Assembly (NCBI RefSeq): GCF_036637135.1
Contig: NZ_JAVWNC010000020.1
Coordinates: forward strand, 1-37,042
Direction of reading: 5' to 3'
DNA: 37,042 nucleotides
Source: Anaerorhabdus sp036637135
Lineage (GTDB): Bacteria; Bacillota_I; Bacilli_A; Erysipelotrichales; Erysipelotrichaceae
In this document: positions 24,211 through 32,842 of the stretch, in pieces
Layout of the letters: the number at the start of each line of letters is the position of its first letter
How positions within the stretch are numbered: the first letter of the stretch is position 1
The notes under the pieces: model-generated
The model's input: the letters and a program-made list of their open reading frames with translations, nothing else
Database searches by the model: none
What the model was told of the DNA's origin: nothing
Program-made: the position numbers and the translations under genes

Positions 24211-24654
24211 TTCGCAGGAAGTGTTCTCTAACATTTCCTTTTTATATTCCTCTTCAGTAATGACTTTGTACCCATGACTTAGTAATAATTCTGCTGTTAC
24301 ACCATGTCCTTGAATAACAGTGTGATTAAAATTACCATCATAAATTTCATGTACCCCACACGTCGGACTCTTTGATTTCAATATTACTTCTGTAGCTTGA
24401 ACTTGTTCGCAAATATCTAACACTTTGATTGCCCCTAAATGATACGCTTCAGTGACATCAAGTCCTGTACTTGTTATTACCTTATCACCAATCCTTTCAG
24501 CAGGATCTCTTGGTATTGATAACCCACCTAAGACTTCGGGACAAATAGTTATTGCTTCATGATTATCCACAAGTTCTTTTATTTCCTTAACTAAACAATG
24601 ACCCCCATTATATTTACAATTAACCCCTGCTAAACAGGCACTTACAACTTTCAT
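24205..24654 (-). CDS. DUF523 family protein (YbbK-like)
   Basis: A 149-residue cysteine-rich protein matching DUF523: VSACLAGVNCKYNGG at the start, CPEVLGGLSIPRDPAE, and KSKSPTCG. The conserved cysteines suggest a metal or Fe-S centre; the biochemical role of the family is uncertain. The ATG at 24654 follows AGGTGAT; the GTG three codons upstream is part of that site. A TATAAT box lies at 24672-24677 on the same strand. Confidence 0.9.
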   Translation of the reverse strand: MKVVSACLAGVNCKYNGGHCLVKEIKELVDNHEAITICPEVLGGLSIPRDPAERIGDKVITSTGLDVTEAYHLGAIKVLDICEQVQATEVILKSKSPTCGVHEIYDGNFNHTVIQGHGVTAELLLSHGYKVITEEEYKKEMLENTSCEL

Positions 24655-24671
24655 TTTTATCACCTGTTTGT

Positions 24672-24677
24672 ATTATA
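24672..24677 (-). promoter_or_regulatory. -10 box for the DUF523 gene
   Basis: TATAAT on the minus strand in the 34-base gap after the XRE gene; -35 region is A-rich with no clear match. Confidence 0.4.
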
Positions 24678-24688
24678 ACATATTTCAT

Positions 24689-25090
24689 TTACTCTTTTTC
24701 TTGGTTATTGTCCCTATCAATTTCAGTTTGCTCTGATTGATCTTCTATATCATTTTCATCTGATCCTAATGCAATTTCTTTGATGAATCTTCTTGTTGAT
24801 GTTTGTATTTTACGTGGAATTTCTCGATAATATTGGATTAATTCAACCTCATTACCTGATAGAGATAAATCATAATTATCTTCACTTTCATATCGAAACC
24901 CCAACAAATGATTCACATCCGTACCATAGGCTTCTGCCATTTTCTTTAAAACACTAAACTCCGGTTGTGAGTTATCGTTTTCATACCTTGAAATTGCCTT
25001 ACCACTTACCCCTACTATATTGCCTAACTCTTCTTGAGTGTATCCTTTTCTTTTACGAAAATACTTAATTTTTGCACCAAATGAAATCAT
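24689..25090 (-). CDS. XRE family helix-turn-helix regulator
   Basis: A 133-residue DNA-binding protein. Residues 4-60 form a Cro/C1-type HTH (KYFRKRKGYTQEELGNIVGV then SGKAISRYEND). The remainder is an amphipathic segment with a strongly acidic tail (about 105-133) and no recognised effector domain. AGGAGG lies 6 bases before the ATG at 25090; the frame upstream of it has no ribosome site. It is divergent from htpG and faces a 241-base spacer holding a TGTAC-N4-GTACA dyad (25208-25221), a plausible operator for it. Confidence 0.88.
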   Translation of the reverse strand: MISFGAKIKYFRKRKGYTQEELGNIVGVSGKAISRYENDNSQPEFSVLKKMAEAYGTDVNHLLGFRYESEDNYDLSLSGNEVELIQYYREIPRKIQTSTRRFIKEIALGSDENDIEDQSEQTEIDRDNNQEKE

Positions 25091-25207
25091 AAAAAACCTC
25101 CTATAATTGAATATGATAAAGCATTTTCTCAAAAATCATATATTATTCTCTACATAATCGAAAAGTATTTTTACCCTTTATTTATGCCCTATTTATGACC
25201 TTTCCTA

Positions 25208-25221
25208 TGTACCAAAGTACA
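25208..25221. promoter_or_regulatory. Candidate operator dyad in the XRE-htpG spacer
   Basis: Inverted repeat TGTAC-CAAA-GTACA, a layout common for XRE-type repressor sites. Nearby AGTATTTTTA occurs twice (25164-25173 and 25221-25230), and TATTTATG occurs twice in tandem around 25179-25197. Role inferred. Confidence 0.35.
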
Positions 25222-25259
25222 GTATTTTTAATGATCAATTGGTTTCTGATGTCACCCTC

Positions 25260-25288
25260 TTGAATTATCTTCAAAATGGTGTTATATT
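25260..25288 (+). promoter_or_regulatory. Promoter of htpG
   Basis: -35 TTGAAT (25260-25265), 17-bp spacer, -10 TATATT (25283-25288). The predicted start near 25295 falls inside the CIRCE element. Confidence 0.65.
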
Positions 25289-25291
25289 TAT

Positions 25292-25318
25292 TTAGCAATC
25301 ATTATTAAAGAGTGCTAA
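25292..25318. promoter_or_regulatory. CIRCE operator (HrcA binding site) of htpG
   Basis: TTAGCAATC - 9 bases - GAGTGCTAA. The consensus is TTAGCACTC-N9-GAGTGCTAA: the right arm is perfect, the left arm differs at one base, and the spacer length is exact. It overlaps the predicted transcription start, as expected for HrcA repression. Confidence 0.92.
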
Positions 25319-25331
25319 AGGAGGAAATAAG

Positions 25332-27227
25332 ATGGCAAAAAAACAATTTAAAGCTGAATCGAAGCGACTACTTGATTTAATGATCCATTCAATTTACACA
25401 AACCGTGAAATCTTTTTGAGAGAACTCATTTCCAATGCATCCGATGCATTAGATAAGCGTTATTATTTATCTCTTACAGATGATACACAACGAGTTGATA
25501 AAGACAAATTAAAAATCCACATTGAGATTGATAAAGAAAACCGTACCCTTATATTAACAGATACAGGTATTGGTATGACGGATAAGGAACTAGAGAATAA
25601 TCTTGGAACAATCGCCAAGAGTGGTTCTTTGGACTTCAAAAATGAACTTGATAAAGCTGAAAAGAACATTGATATTATTGGTCAATTTGGTGTAGGATTC
25701 TATTCTGCATTTATGGTTGCTAAAAAAATTATTGTTGAAACTAAATCTGCTCAAACAGGTGAATCATTTGCATGGGTAAGTGCAGGTGAAGATGGGTATA
25801 CAATTAGTCCAATTACAAAAGATGAAATTGGTACAAAAATCATTCTTGAACTAAAAGATGATGCAGATGAAGAAAACTTCAGTGAATATCTTGATTCCTA
25901 TACAATTCAAGAGTTAGTGACTAAATATTCGGATTATGTTCGTTACCCAATCACAATGATGATTGAAACGTCACAACCAAAGAAAGACAATCCTGAAGAA
26001 ACTGAAACAATCATTGAAGAAAAAACATTGAATTCGATGATACCTTTATGGAAAAAGAATAAAAAGAAAGTTAAACCAGAAGAATACAATGATTTCTATA
26101 AGAGTAAATTTATGGATTGGGAAGATCCACAAAAAGTAATTCACTACAATGTAGAAGGTAATATCTCTTATAATGCATTATTGTTTATACCTTCAAAAGC
26201 ACCATATAACTTCTATAACGCTGATTATGAACCAGGATTACAACTTTATTGTAAGGGTGTATTCATTATGGACAAAGCTAAAGACTTGCTTCCTGATTAC
26301 TTTAGATTTGTAAAAGGATTAGTAGATAGCGATGATTTAAATTTAAATATATCTCGTGAAATTCTTCAACAAGACCGTCAAATGAAATCACTTGCATCTA
26401 GTATTGAGAAGAAAATCAAATCAAATTTAGATGAAATGCTAAAGAAAGAACGCGAAGAATATGAAAAATTCTATGCTAACTTTGGCTTAACACTTAAATA
26501 TGGTATCTACCAAGATTATGGTATGCACAAAGACCAACTTCAAGATTTGATACTCTTCAAATCAAGTAAAGAAGATAAATACGTAACGCTACAAGAATAT
26601 GTTGATCGCATGCAAGAAGGACAAGAATTCATTTATTATGCTTGCGGTGATTCAATCGACTCAATTAAGAAATTACCTCAAATGGAAAGACTTCAAGAAA
26701 AAGAATATGAAGTATTATTCTTCCTTGATGATGTTGATGAATTCGCTATCAATATTCTTCAAACATTCAACGACAAGAAATTCAAATCAGTTAATCAAGG
26801 TGACTTAGGTCTTGATAGTGAAGAAGAAAAGAAGGAAAAAGAAGAGAAAGCAAAAGAAAATGAATCTTTACTTAACTCTATGAAAGATGCCCTTTCTTCT
26901 AAAGTAAAAGAAGTTCGCATTTCATCTCGTTTGAAATCACATCCAGTATGCTTAGTTTCTGAAGATGGTATTTCCTTAGAAATGGAAAAAGTACTTGCTC
27001 AAGCTCCTATGAACCAAGGTATCAAAGCAAGTAAGATTTTGGAAATCAATCCAAATCACGATATCTTTAAAACACTTCAAAAATTGTATGATAAAAATCC
27101 AGATGCAGTAAAAAATTATGCAGATGTACTGTACAACCAAGCATTATTAATTGAAGGGTTACCAATTGAAGATCCAATCGAATACGCAAATAAAGTTTGT
27201 GAATTCATGATTGAAGCAAATAAATAG
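25332..27227 (+). CDS. htpG: Molecular chaperone HtpG (Hsp90)
   Basis: A 631-residue Hsp90 homologue. The N-terminal ATPase domain has ELISNASDALDK, DTGIGMT and GQFGVGFYSAF (GHKL motifs). The middle domain has the conserved arginine in LNLNISREILQ, and the C-terminal dimerisation domain follows a charged linker (about 495-515). AGGAGG precedes the ATG by 6-7 bases. It is a single-gene heat-shock unit controlled by a CIRCE element. The bidirectional terminator right after the stop also serves the convergent CDF gene. Confidence 0.97.
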   Translation: MAKKQFKAESKRLLDLMIHSIYTNREIFLRELISNASDALDKRYYLSLTDDTQRVDKDKLKIHIEIDKENRTLILTDTGIGMTDKELENNLGTIAKSGSLDFKNELDKAEKNIDIIGQFGVGFYSAFMVAKKIIVETKSAQTGESFAWVSAGEDGYTISPITKDEIGTKIILELKDDADEENFSEYLDSYTIQELVTKYSDYVRYPITMMIETSQPKKDNPEETETIIEEKTLNSMIPLWKKNKKKVKPEEYNDFYKSKFMDWEDPQKVIHYNVEGNISYNALLFIPSKAPYNFYNADYEPGLQLYCKGVFIMDKAKDLLPDYFRFVKGLVDSDDLNLNISREILQQDRQMKSLASSIEKKIKSNLDEMLKKEREEYEKFYANFGLTLKYGIYQDYGMHKDQLQDLILFKSSKEDKYVTLQEYVDRMQEGQEFIYYACGDSIDSIKKLPQMERLQEKEYEVLFFLDDVDEFAINILQTFNDKKFKSVNQGDLGLDSEEEKKEKEEKAKENESLLNSMKDALSSKVKEVRISSRLKSHPVCLVSEDGISLEMEKVLAQAPMNQGIKASKILEINPNHDIFKTLQKLYDKNPDAVKNYADVLYNQALLIEGLPIEDPIEYANKVCEFMIEANK

Positions 27228-27255
27228 TTTGGCATATGCCAAACTATTTTTAATA
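27223..27255. terminator. Bidirectional terminator between htpG and the CDF gene
   Basis: AATAGTTTGGC (27223-27233) pairs perfectly with GCCAAACTATT (27238-27248) around ATAT. A T run follows on the plus strand and an ATTTATTT tail on the minus strand. Confidence 0.88.
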
Positions 27256-28416
27256 ATATCCGCGATCAAATGTAATCACTGTATATACATTTGACATTAA
27301 ATTAGAAATTGCAGCGTCAATTTCTTTTTTTAGTTCTTCCTCTTTAATTAATGACTCATAAGGTATCAATACATCAAAGATAAGATTAGTATGAGTCGGT
27401 CCACTTACTATTCTAAAGTCATGCATCGATAAACTTGAATCAATGCGATCCAATATCCCTGTAACAATGTTTTTATACTCATTTACAACTTGATTATCTT
27501 GTTCAATTGGATCCATGTGAATTGTCATCATAATATGCAAGTCACGTTCAATCTTTCGTTCAATTTCATCCACAATGTCATGAATCACAAGAATATTTTG
27601 ATTTGCGTTTATTTCAACATGAACACTACCTATCATTTTGCCTGGACCATAATTGTGAATAATTAAATCATGAATTCCAAGGATTTCCTTTTGATTCATG
27701 ATAGTACTTCGAATCTTATCAACTATTTCCTTATCTGCAGGTTGTCCAATTAAATCATCAATTGTGGATTTAATAATTCCAAACCCAGATATCAAGACAA
27801 AGATAGAAACAAGTATACCCATAACACCATCTAAAGGTAAATCAGTAAACAAAGAACCAACTAGTGCAACAAGAGTCGCGCTTGTTGCGATAACATCATT
27901 TTGACTATCTTTACTAGTCGCAATCATCGCACTATTATTAATTCGATTTCCTAAAGTACGATTGAAGAAACTCATCCAAAATTTAATCAAGATTGATAAT
28001 ACCAATGAAACCAACACAATCCAACTAAAATGTACAGTTTCTGGATGAATCACTTTATCAAAAGATGATTTAAATAATTCAAATCCAACAAGAAGAATAA
28101 TAACTGCAATAATAAAACTAACTATATATTCGATTCGACCATGTCCAAATGGATGATCTTTATCTGCAGGCTTAGCCGCTAACTTATAACCAAACAAAGT
28201 AACAATGCAACTAGCTGAGTCAGATAAGTTATTGAAGGCATCCGACATAATCGCTATTGAATTAGAAACAACCCCTAAAAGAAACTTCAACGCAAAGAGT
28301 AAAACGTTACATACAATACCCACTATACTACTTAGCGTCCCATAATTCGAACGTACTGTTTCATCCGTAACGTTCTCATAATTTTTTACAAATCGCTGAA
28401 TAAGAAAGTTTATCAT
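27250..28416 (-). CDS. Cation diffusion facilitator, predicted Mn2+ exporter (MntE-like)
   Basis: A 388-residue CDF transporter with six membrane helices (about 30-205) and a long C-terminal cytoplasmic region. The metal site in helix 2 reads N62-x3-D66 (in SDAFNNLSD) and in helix 5 D170-x3-D174 (in SKDSQND). This N-D-D-D set is that reported for MntE Mn2+ exporters, while Zn2+ exporters have histidines. The conserved HPFGHGR follows helix 2. The C-terminal region (about 210-388) is longer than usual and may hold a second small domain. GAGGTGG precedes the ATG, under a strong promoter. Confidence 0.9.
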   Translation of the reverse strand: MINFLIQRFVKNYENVTDETVRSNYGTLSSIVGIVCNVLLFALKFLLGVVSNSIAIMSDAFNNLSDSASCIVTLFGYKLAAKPADKDHPFGHGRIEYIVSFIIAVIILLVGFELFKSSFDKVIHPETVHFSWIVLVSLVLSILIKFWMSFFNRTLGNRINNSAMIATSKDSQNDVIATSATLVALVGSLFTDLPLDGVMGILVSIFVLISGFGIIKSTIDDLIGQPADKEIVDKIRSTIMNQKEILGIHDLIIHNYGPGKMIGSVHVEINANQNILVIHDIVDEIERKIERDLHIMMTIHMDPIEQDNQVVNEYKNIVTGILDRIDSSLSMHDFRIVSGPTHTNLIFDVLIPYESLIKEEELKKEIDAAISNLMSNVYTVITFDRGYY

Positions 28417-28436
28417 AACCCCACCTCGGTCATATC

Positions 28437-28464
28437 ATTATAATCCATCTTACCACGAAGTCAA
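28437..28464 (-). promoter_or_regulatory. Promoter of the CDF exporter gene
   Basis: Minus strand: -35 TTGACT (28459-28464), 16-bp spacer, -10 TATAAT (28437-28442). It is located just after the stop of the upstream membrane-protein gene. Confidence 0.8.
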
Positions 28465-28471
28465 AACCTTT

Positions 28472-29008
28472 CTAAGCATTTATTTTATGTTGTATTGAGT
28501 AAGTCATGCTTAACTTTATCTTTATAAAATGAAACCCAATTGTAAAGATAAGGGGCATGAACATATAGACTAAGAATAAGGTTACACTAACTTGAATCAA
28601 TTGATTTCCTTGAAATAAAATCATTGGAATTATGAAACAAATCATGAATACCATAAATGTATAAGTAAGAAATTTTTCAAACATGTGTTTGAGATATTTC
28701 TTCGATCTATCATAAACGATAATCCAGCATCCATTAAAGGCAATTGTACTGATTGCTAAAATGGGGTTTAACCAAGTGCTAGATTCTTGGTTAATTAGTA
28801 ACAATACAATTACCTCTACTATGTAGATGCTTATACACTGCGTCATGATATACACAGTTTCGTTTCTTGATGGATGTGCAATCAAGTAAGCCAATAATAA
28901 TGCAACCAGTGTCATAACTAAGGATGGCAATAGGTAGTTATTCCATGCATAATCATAAGCTAATAGTAAACATGCAACTGCGAAATAGAATGAGTTCTTA
29001 ATTTTCAT
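28472..29008 (-). CDS. Multispanning membrane protein, unknown function
   Basis: A 178-residue protein with about six hydrophobic helices and a short basic loop (YDRSKKYLKH, about 103-112). No family recognised. A strong Shine-Dalgarno (GGAGG) precedes the ATG at 29008. It is divergent from the WYL regulator gene across about 95 bases and could be its target, but no operator is evident. Confidence 0.65.
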   Translation of the reverse strand: MKIKNSFYFAVACLLLAYDYAWNNYLLPSLVMTLVALLLAYLIAHPSRNETVYIMTQCISIYIVEVIVLLLINQESSTWLNPILAISTIAFNGCWIIVYDRSKKYLKHMFEKFLTYTFMVFMICFIIPMILFQGNQLIQVSVTLFLVYMFMPLIFTIGFHFIKIKLSMTYSIQHKINA

Positions 29009-29104
29009 ATTCTTTCCTCCATCAAGTGACTATAATTTAACATGTATAAAAAATATCACTGTCCCATTTTTCGTACACGTGATAAAATGGTATTGGTGAT
29101 AAGG

Positions 29105-30067
29105 ATGAACAACTCAAAACTAAGATTACTCTATCTTCTCGATTTATTTAGAAAACATACAAATGAATATCATCCTCTTAAGATGCCTGAGATTATTGAT
29201 TATTTAGAAAGTCACGATCTATACGCAGAACGTAAATCAATCTATTCTGATATTAATGCCTTAAAAGCATGGGGACTCGATATTTTATACTCTACCAAGG
29301 AACCTCTTGGTTATTTTTTAGTATCCTCTGATTTTGATACTATTGAAGTTAAAATCCTGATTGACGCTATTTCATCATCTGAATTTTTAACTAAGAAGAA
29401 AACAGACTCATTAAATGAACGATTGCTTTCACTCTTAAATGAATATGATCAAACTGAAATCAAGAAACAAATCTTACTCAATCCAAAAAAATTCAAGAAT
29501 GAACAAGTTTATTACACATTGGAAACATTACAGAACGCAATTATAAATAATGAATCAATTGAATTTAAATACTTTGATATGATTGAAAATCAAGAAAAGA
29601 AATATCGCAAAAACGCAGATTTCTATACTTTGGTTCCCTATGCCCTACTTTATGAGAATCAACGATATTATTGCATTGGTTATTCTTTAAAATACAATTC
29701 ATTTTCACATTATCGTGTCGACAAAATGGATAACATTCAATGCATTGGAAAAATAGAGAAAATTCGTTTTAGTTTATCAAAATACCAAAGCACTAATTTT
29801 AATATGTCCATTGGACAAGTTGAAACGATTACCCTTGATGTTGATGAATCATTAATTAGTACTGTCTTTGATTCTTTTGGACGAGATGTCATAATTCAAA
29901 GTCTAAAACATGGTACTTATACCATCACAATTCAAACAACATGTTCATTGCCTTTTATTAGTTGGTTACTCCAGTTCAAGACAAAAATAAAAGTAATCTC
30001 ACCACAATCATTGATTGATGAAATTACTCATTTATTAAAAGAGATGCTTACCCATTACACTAATTAA
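29105..30067 (+). CDS. WYL-domain transcriptional regulator
   Basis: A 320-residue regulator: an N-terminal winged HTH (about 5-60, with LRLLYLLDLF and SIYSDINALKAWG) and a WYL ligand-binding domain (about 130-225, ESIEFKYFD then VPYALLYENQRYYCIGYS), plus a C-terminal WCX-like part. The WYL triad is replaced by V-P-Y...YYCIGY, as in many Bacillota members. The ATG at 29105 is placed by GGTGAT; the open frame starts at 29042. A TATAAT box occurs at 29031-29036. Its 3' end overlaps mutY by 33 bases on the opposite strand. Confidence 0.87.
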   Translation: MNNSKLRLLYLLDLFRKHTNEYHPLKMPEIIDYLESHDLYAERKSIYSDINALKAWGLDILYSTKEPLGYFLVSSDFDTIEVKILIDAISSSEFLTKKKTDSLNERLLSLLNEYDQTEIKKQILLNPKKFKNEQVYYTLETLQNAIINNESIEFKYFDMIENQEKKYRKNADFYTLVPYALLYENQRYYCIGYSLKYNSFSHYRVDKMDNIQCIGKIEKIRFSLSKYQSTNFNMSIGQVETITLDVDESLISTVFDSFGRDVIIQSLKHGTYTITIQTTCSLPFISWLLQFKTKIKVISPQSLIDEITHLLKEMLTHYTN

Positions 30068-31030
30068 TAGTTTTTTGTGTGCGGTTACCATTGCATAGTC
30101 TTTGAGTTGATCAATGTCAACCCATAAACAATGTTCTAATTCCATAGGTTGTTCACATTCATAATAGAAACAATTCATATGCCAAATACGATGAGAGAAC
30201 ACATGTTTTCTCTTTTTTAATTGTGTTGCATTTATCGATAAAGGTAACGCATATTGAGGCAATCGATATAAGTCTTTCATTAGACCATCTTGATCATCTT
30301 GACTTAAACACACTTTGTTTTGGTATACAAGAACATATGTATATACTTCTAATTCAACTGGAGGTTTAGCTTTCTTTTTTACTGGATATTCCGTTTCATT
30401 ACCTTGTTTATGTGCTTTACATTCATCTTGTAGAGGGCATAAGAAACACATTGGATTCTTGGGTGTACAAACCGTTGCACCTATCTCCATTAAACCTTGT
30501 GTAAATTTAGAAGGATTAGAATCTTTCATCCATCTCGCACATATTTCCGTTACTTTCTTTCTAGTTTGAAGTTTAGTTATATCATCATCCATTGCTTCAA
30601 CACGAGTGATTACACGAAATACATTACCATCAACTGCAGGTTGTTCTTTGTTAAAACAAATGCTCGAAATAGCACCCGCCGTGTATTCGCCAATCCCATC
30701 AATTTCCAAAATATCTTGAATATCTTCTGGAAACTTACCTTGAAACTTATTCATGATTGTAATTGCACCTTGATGTAATTTACGTGCACGGTTGTAATAT
30801 CCCAATCCTTGCCACATATGTAATACTTCTTGAATATCTGCATTTGCTAAAGATTCAATGGTTGGCCACTTATGAGTCCATCGAATGTAGTAAGGTATCA
30901 TTGAATCAATACGTGTTTGTTGAGCCATTATCTCACTTACCCAGATTTGATATGGATCTTGCGTTTGTCTAAAGACTAGATCCCGTTTATTCGCATCATA
31001 CCATGATTCTATTTTTTCATTTACTTTCAT
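30035..31030 (-). CDS. mutY: A/G-specific adenine DNA glycosylase
   Basis: A 331-residue repair enzyme that removes adenine opposite 8-oxoguanine. Catalytic E33 lies in SEIMAQQTR. The helix-hairpin-helix is LEIDGIGEYTAGA, with D134 in VDGNVFRV. The [4Fe-4S] loop has C188, C195, C198 and C204 (C-x6-C-x2-C-x5-C). A C-terminal NUDIX-like domain (about 225-331) recognises 8-oxoG; its HVFSHRIWHM segment is typical. GGGAGA precedes the ATG. Convergent overlap of 33 bases with the WYL gene. Confidence 0.95.
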   Translation of the reverse strand: MKVNEKIESWYDANKRDLVFRQTQDPYQIWVSEIMAQQTRIDSMIPYYIRWTHKWPTIESLANADIQEVLHMWQGLGYYNRARKLHQGAITIMNKFQGKFPEDIQDILEIDGIGEYTAGAISSICFNKEQPAVDGNVFRVITRVEAMDDDITKLQTRKKVTEICARWMKDSNPSKFTQGLMEIGATVCTPKNPMCFLCPLQDECKAHKQGNETEYPVKKKAKPPVELEVYTYVLVYQNKVCLSQDDQDGLMKDLYRLPQYALPLSINATQLKKRKHVFSHRIWHMNCFYYECEQPMELEHCLWVDIDQLKDYAMVTAHKKLLISVMGKHLF

Positions 31031-31047
31031 TACTAAATCTCCCGTAC

Positions 31048-31053
31048 TATAAT
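31048..31053 (+). promoter_or_regulatory. -10 box for the sirtuin gene
   Basis: TATAAT in the 41-base mutY-sirtuin spacer, about 19 bases before the ATG at 31072. The -35 (TTTCAT) is poor and would lie inside the mutY start. Confidence 0.45.
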
Positions 31054-31071
31054 ACTTGTGTGAGGTGTCTT

Positions 31072-31791
31072 ATGGATCAAATTAAAGAGTTACAAAACTT
31101 AATCGAATCAAGTCATAAAATTGTATTTTTTACTGGTGCTGGCATTTCTACTGAAAGCAATATACCCGACTTTAGAAGTACTACTGGTCTATATAATCAA
31201 GAATACGCTTATCCACCTGAAACTATTTTAAGTCATCACTTCTTTATAAGCAACACTAGTGAATTCTATCGTTTTTACCGCAACAAAATGATTTATACTG
31301 ATGCATTACCTAACATCGCCCATCAATGCATTGCGCGGCTTGAAGATATGGGTAAATGCTTAGGCGTAATTACACAAAACATTGATAATCTTCATCAAGA
31401 AGCAGGTTCTAAACACGTTATAGAACTCCCTGGAACAGTTTACCATAATCATTGCACAACTTGTAACAAAGAGTATTCCTTAGAAGATATCTTAAACAAA
31501 GAATTAGTTCCATTATGTGATTGTGGTGGCATCATTAAACCTGATGTTATCCTTTATGAAGAAGCGTTAAATGAAAAAGATATTGATGAAGCACTATCCA
31601 TGATTATGAATGCAGATTTACTTATTGTGTGCGGAACATCTTTATCCGTTTACCCAGCAGCTGGATTCCTACGATATTTTAAGGGAGAACATTTAGTATT
31701 GCTTAACAAAACCGCAACACCTTACGATAATCAAGCAGATTTAATCATCCAGGATACTCTAGGGCATATTTTCAGTCAAATTCATATATAA
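31072..31791 (+). CDS. SIR2 family NAD-dependent protein deacylase
   Basis: A 239-residue sirtuin. NAD binding is shown by FFTGAGISTESNIPDFRS (16-33), TQNIDNLHQEAG carrying the conserved Gln-Asn-x-Asp, and GTSLSVYPAA. The histidine in IELPGTVYHNHC is near the catalytic site. The zinc ribbon has CTTC and then CDC, a shortened second pair. The residues that would separate deacetylase from desuccinylase activity cannot be judged surely. The ATG at 31072 follows TGAGGTG; the frame is open from 31003 across the mutY start. Confidence 0.92.
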   Translation: MDQIKELQNLIESSHKIVFFTGAGISTESNIPDFRSTTGLYNQEYAYPPETILSHHFFISNTSEFYRFYRNKMIYTDALPNIAHQCIARLEDMGKCLGVITQNIDNLHQEAGSKHVIELPGTVYHNHCTTCNKEYSLEDILNKELVPLCDCGGIIKPDVILYEEALNEKDIDEALSMIMNADLLIVCGTSLSVYPAAGFLRYFKGEHLVLLNKTATPYDNQADLIIQDTLGHIFSQIHI

Positions 31792-31840
31792 TTTTAATAT
31801 TCCAAATCTATCTCCATCCTATTTTATATCTAATCGTAAT

Positions 31841-31878
31841 AAAGGATCTATATCAAATGACATAGACCCTTTTTCTAA
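31841..31878. terminator. Bidirectional terminator between sirtuin and KDG permease genes
   Basis: AAAGGATCTAT (31841-31851) pairs with ATAGACCCTTT (31862-31872) with one mismatch. A TTTCTAATTT tail follows on the plus strand and TTATTAC on the minus. Confidence 0.75.
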
Positions 31879-32834
31879 TTTATTGCTTGAGCTAAACTTT
31901 CTTTTTTAGCTAGTTTCTTTTGGTTTTGTTTGTAGATAAATCCAGTAATTGCAGGTGTTAAGAAAGAAGTAATAATAACTGATGCTGCAATTTGAGAAGT
32001 CGCTATTGGTGCTATCGCAAGATAGGCTGCATCCACTTCAGCTAATGCTGCAGGATTTGCAATAGCACTTGCAGCAGTACTTGAAATCGCTGCCCCTGCA
32101 ACACCACTACCACCAGTAGCCTTATCCATTACAATCGTAATAATACCAACCACTACTGAAGTTATTACTCCTAATAGAATTCCTGAAAGTCCTCCTTGGA
32201 ATAATTGAACAATACTCATGTTAGCACCTAATGCAAATCCAACAACAATGATTGAACCTGTAACACAACTTGCAAGATTCTTCTTAAGGAAAGGGAAACA
32301 ACTACCAAGTACTAGACCTAGAATAAGAGGAAGAATTGATCCAATAATTGGGCCTATAGAAATACTCGCTAAACCTGCACTACTAAGCACAATCATCGTT
32401 ACTGTAGGTCCTACACTGAGTGATGTAATAGCAACAGCACCCTTATCACTATCATCACCAAATTGTGCAGTAATACCTGAATACAAAGCGTTATTAGCTA
32501 CTGAAATACCACCAATAACTGCTAGAGATGATAAACCTAATAAATTATCATTGAATATAAATGCAATAGCCAATCCAATTGCTATGGCAATCGCAATTTT
32601 TGTAATAATAATTACAGCACCTTTTTTAATTGCTTTTGGGGTACTTTTAATATCTAAACTAGCCCCTAAGAAGAATAAGAATACCCCTACTAGTGCACCA
32701 GTACCACTTTTAACACTTGTAAAAAATCCACCAATATTCAAAACTTGAGGAACAAAGGAATTTAACAATACACCAATAATCATTGGATATACGATTGTAT
32801 CTCCTGGAATTCTTGGAATTTTAAAATTTTTCAT
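31875..32834 (-). CDS. kdgT: 2-keto-3-deoxygluconate permease (KdgT family)
   Basis: A 319-residue membrane transporter of the KDGT family with about ten hydrophobic helices. The start MKNFKIPRIPGDTIVYPMIIG and blocks GVFLFFLGASLD and GGISVANNALYSG fit KdgT. It imports 2-keto-3-deoxygluconate, an intermediate of pectin and uronate breakdown, by proton symport. It is 8 bases downstream of the SDR gene in one operon, without the kinase and aldolase (KdgK, KdgA) that would complete catabolism. Confidence 0.9.
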   Translation of the reverse strand: MKNFKIPRIPGDTIVYPMIIGVLLNSFVPQVLNIGGFFTSVKSGTGALVGVFLFFLGASLDIKSTPKAIKKGAVIIITKIAIAIAIGLAIAFIFNDNLLGLSSLAVIGGISVANNALYSGITAQFGDDSDKGAVAITSLSVGPTVTMIVLSSAGLASISIGPIIGSILPLILGLVLGSCFPFLKKNLASCVTGSIIVVGFALGANMSIVQLFQGGLSGILLGVITSVVVGIITIVMDKATGGSGVAGAAISSTAASAIANPAALAEVDAAYLAIAPIATSQIAASVIITSFLTPAITGFIYKQNQKKLAKKESLAQAIN

Positions 32835-32842
32835 ATGTTCTC

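Noticed and set aside
30061..30090. Terminator after the WYL regulator
   Set aside because: Only a 4-bp stem (ACTA/TAGT) before a T run; too weak to call.
32218..32748. 176-codon open frame antisense to kdgT
   Set aside because: It mirrors a hydrophobic, biased coding sequence, has no ribosome site and no recognisable protein; the KDG permease on the other strand is clear.
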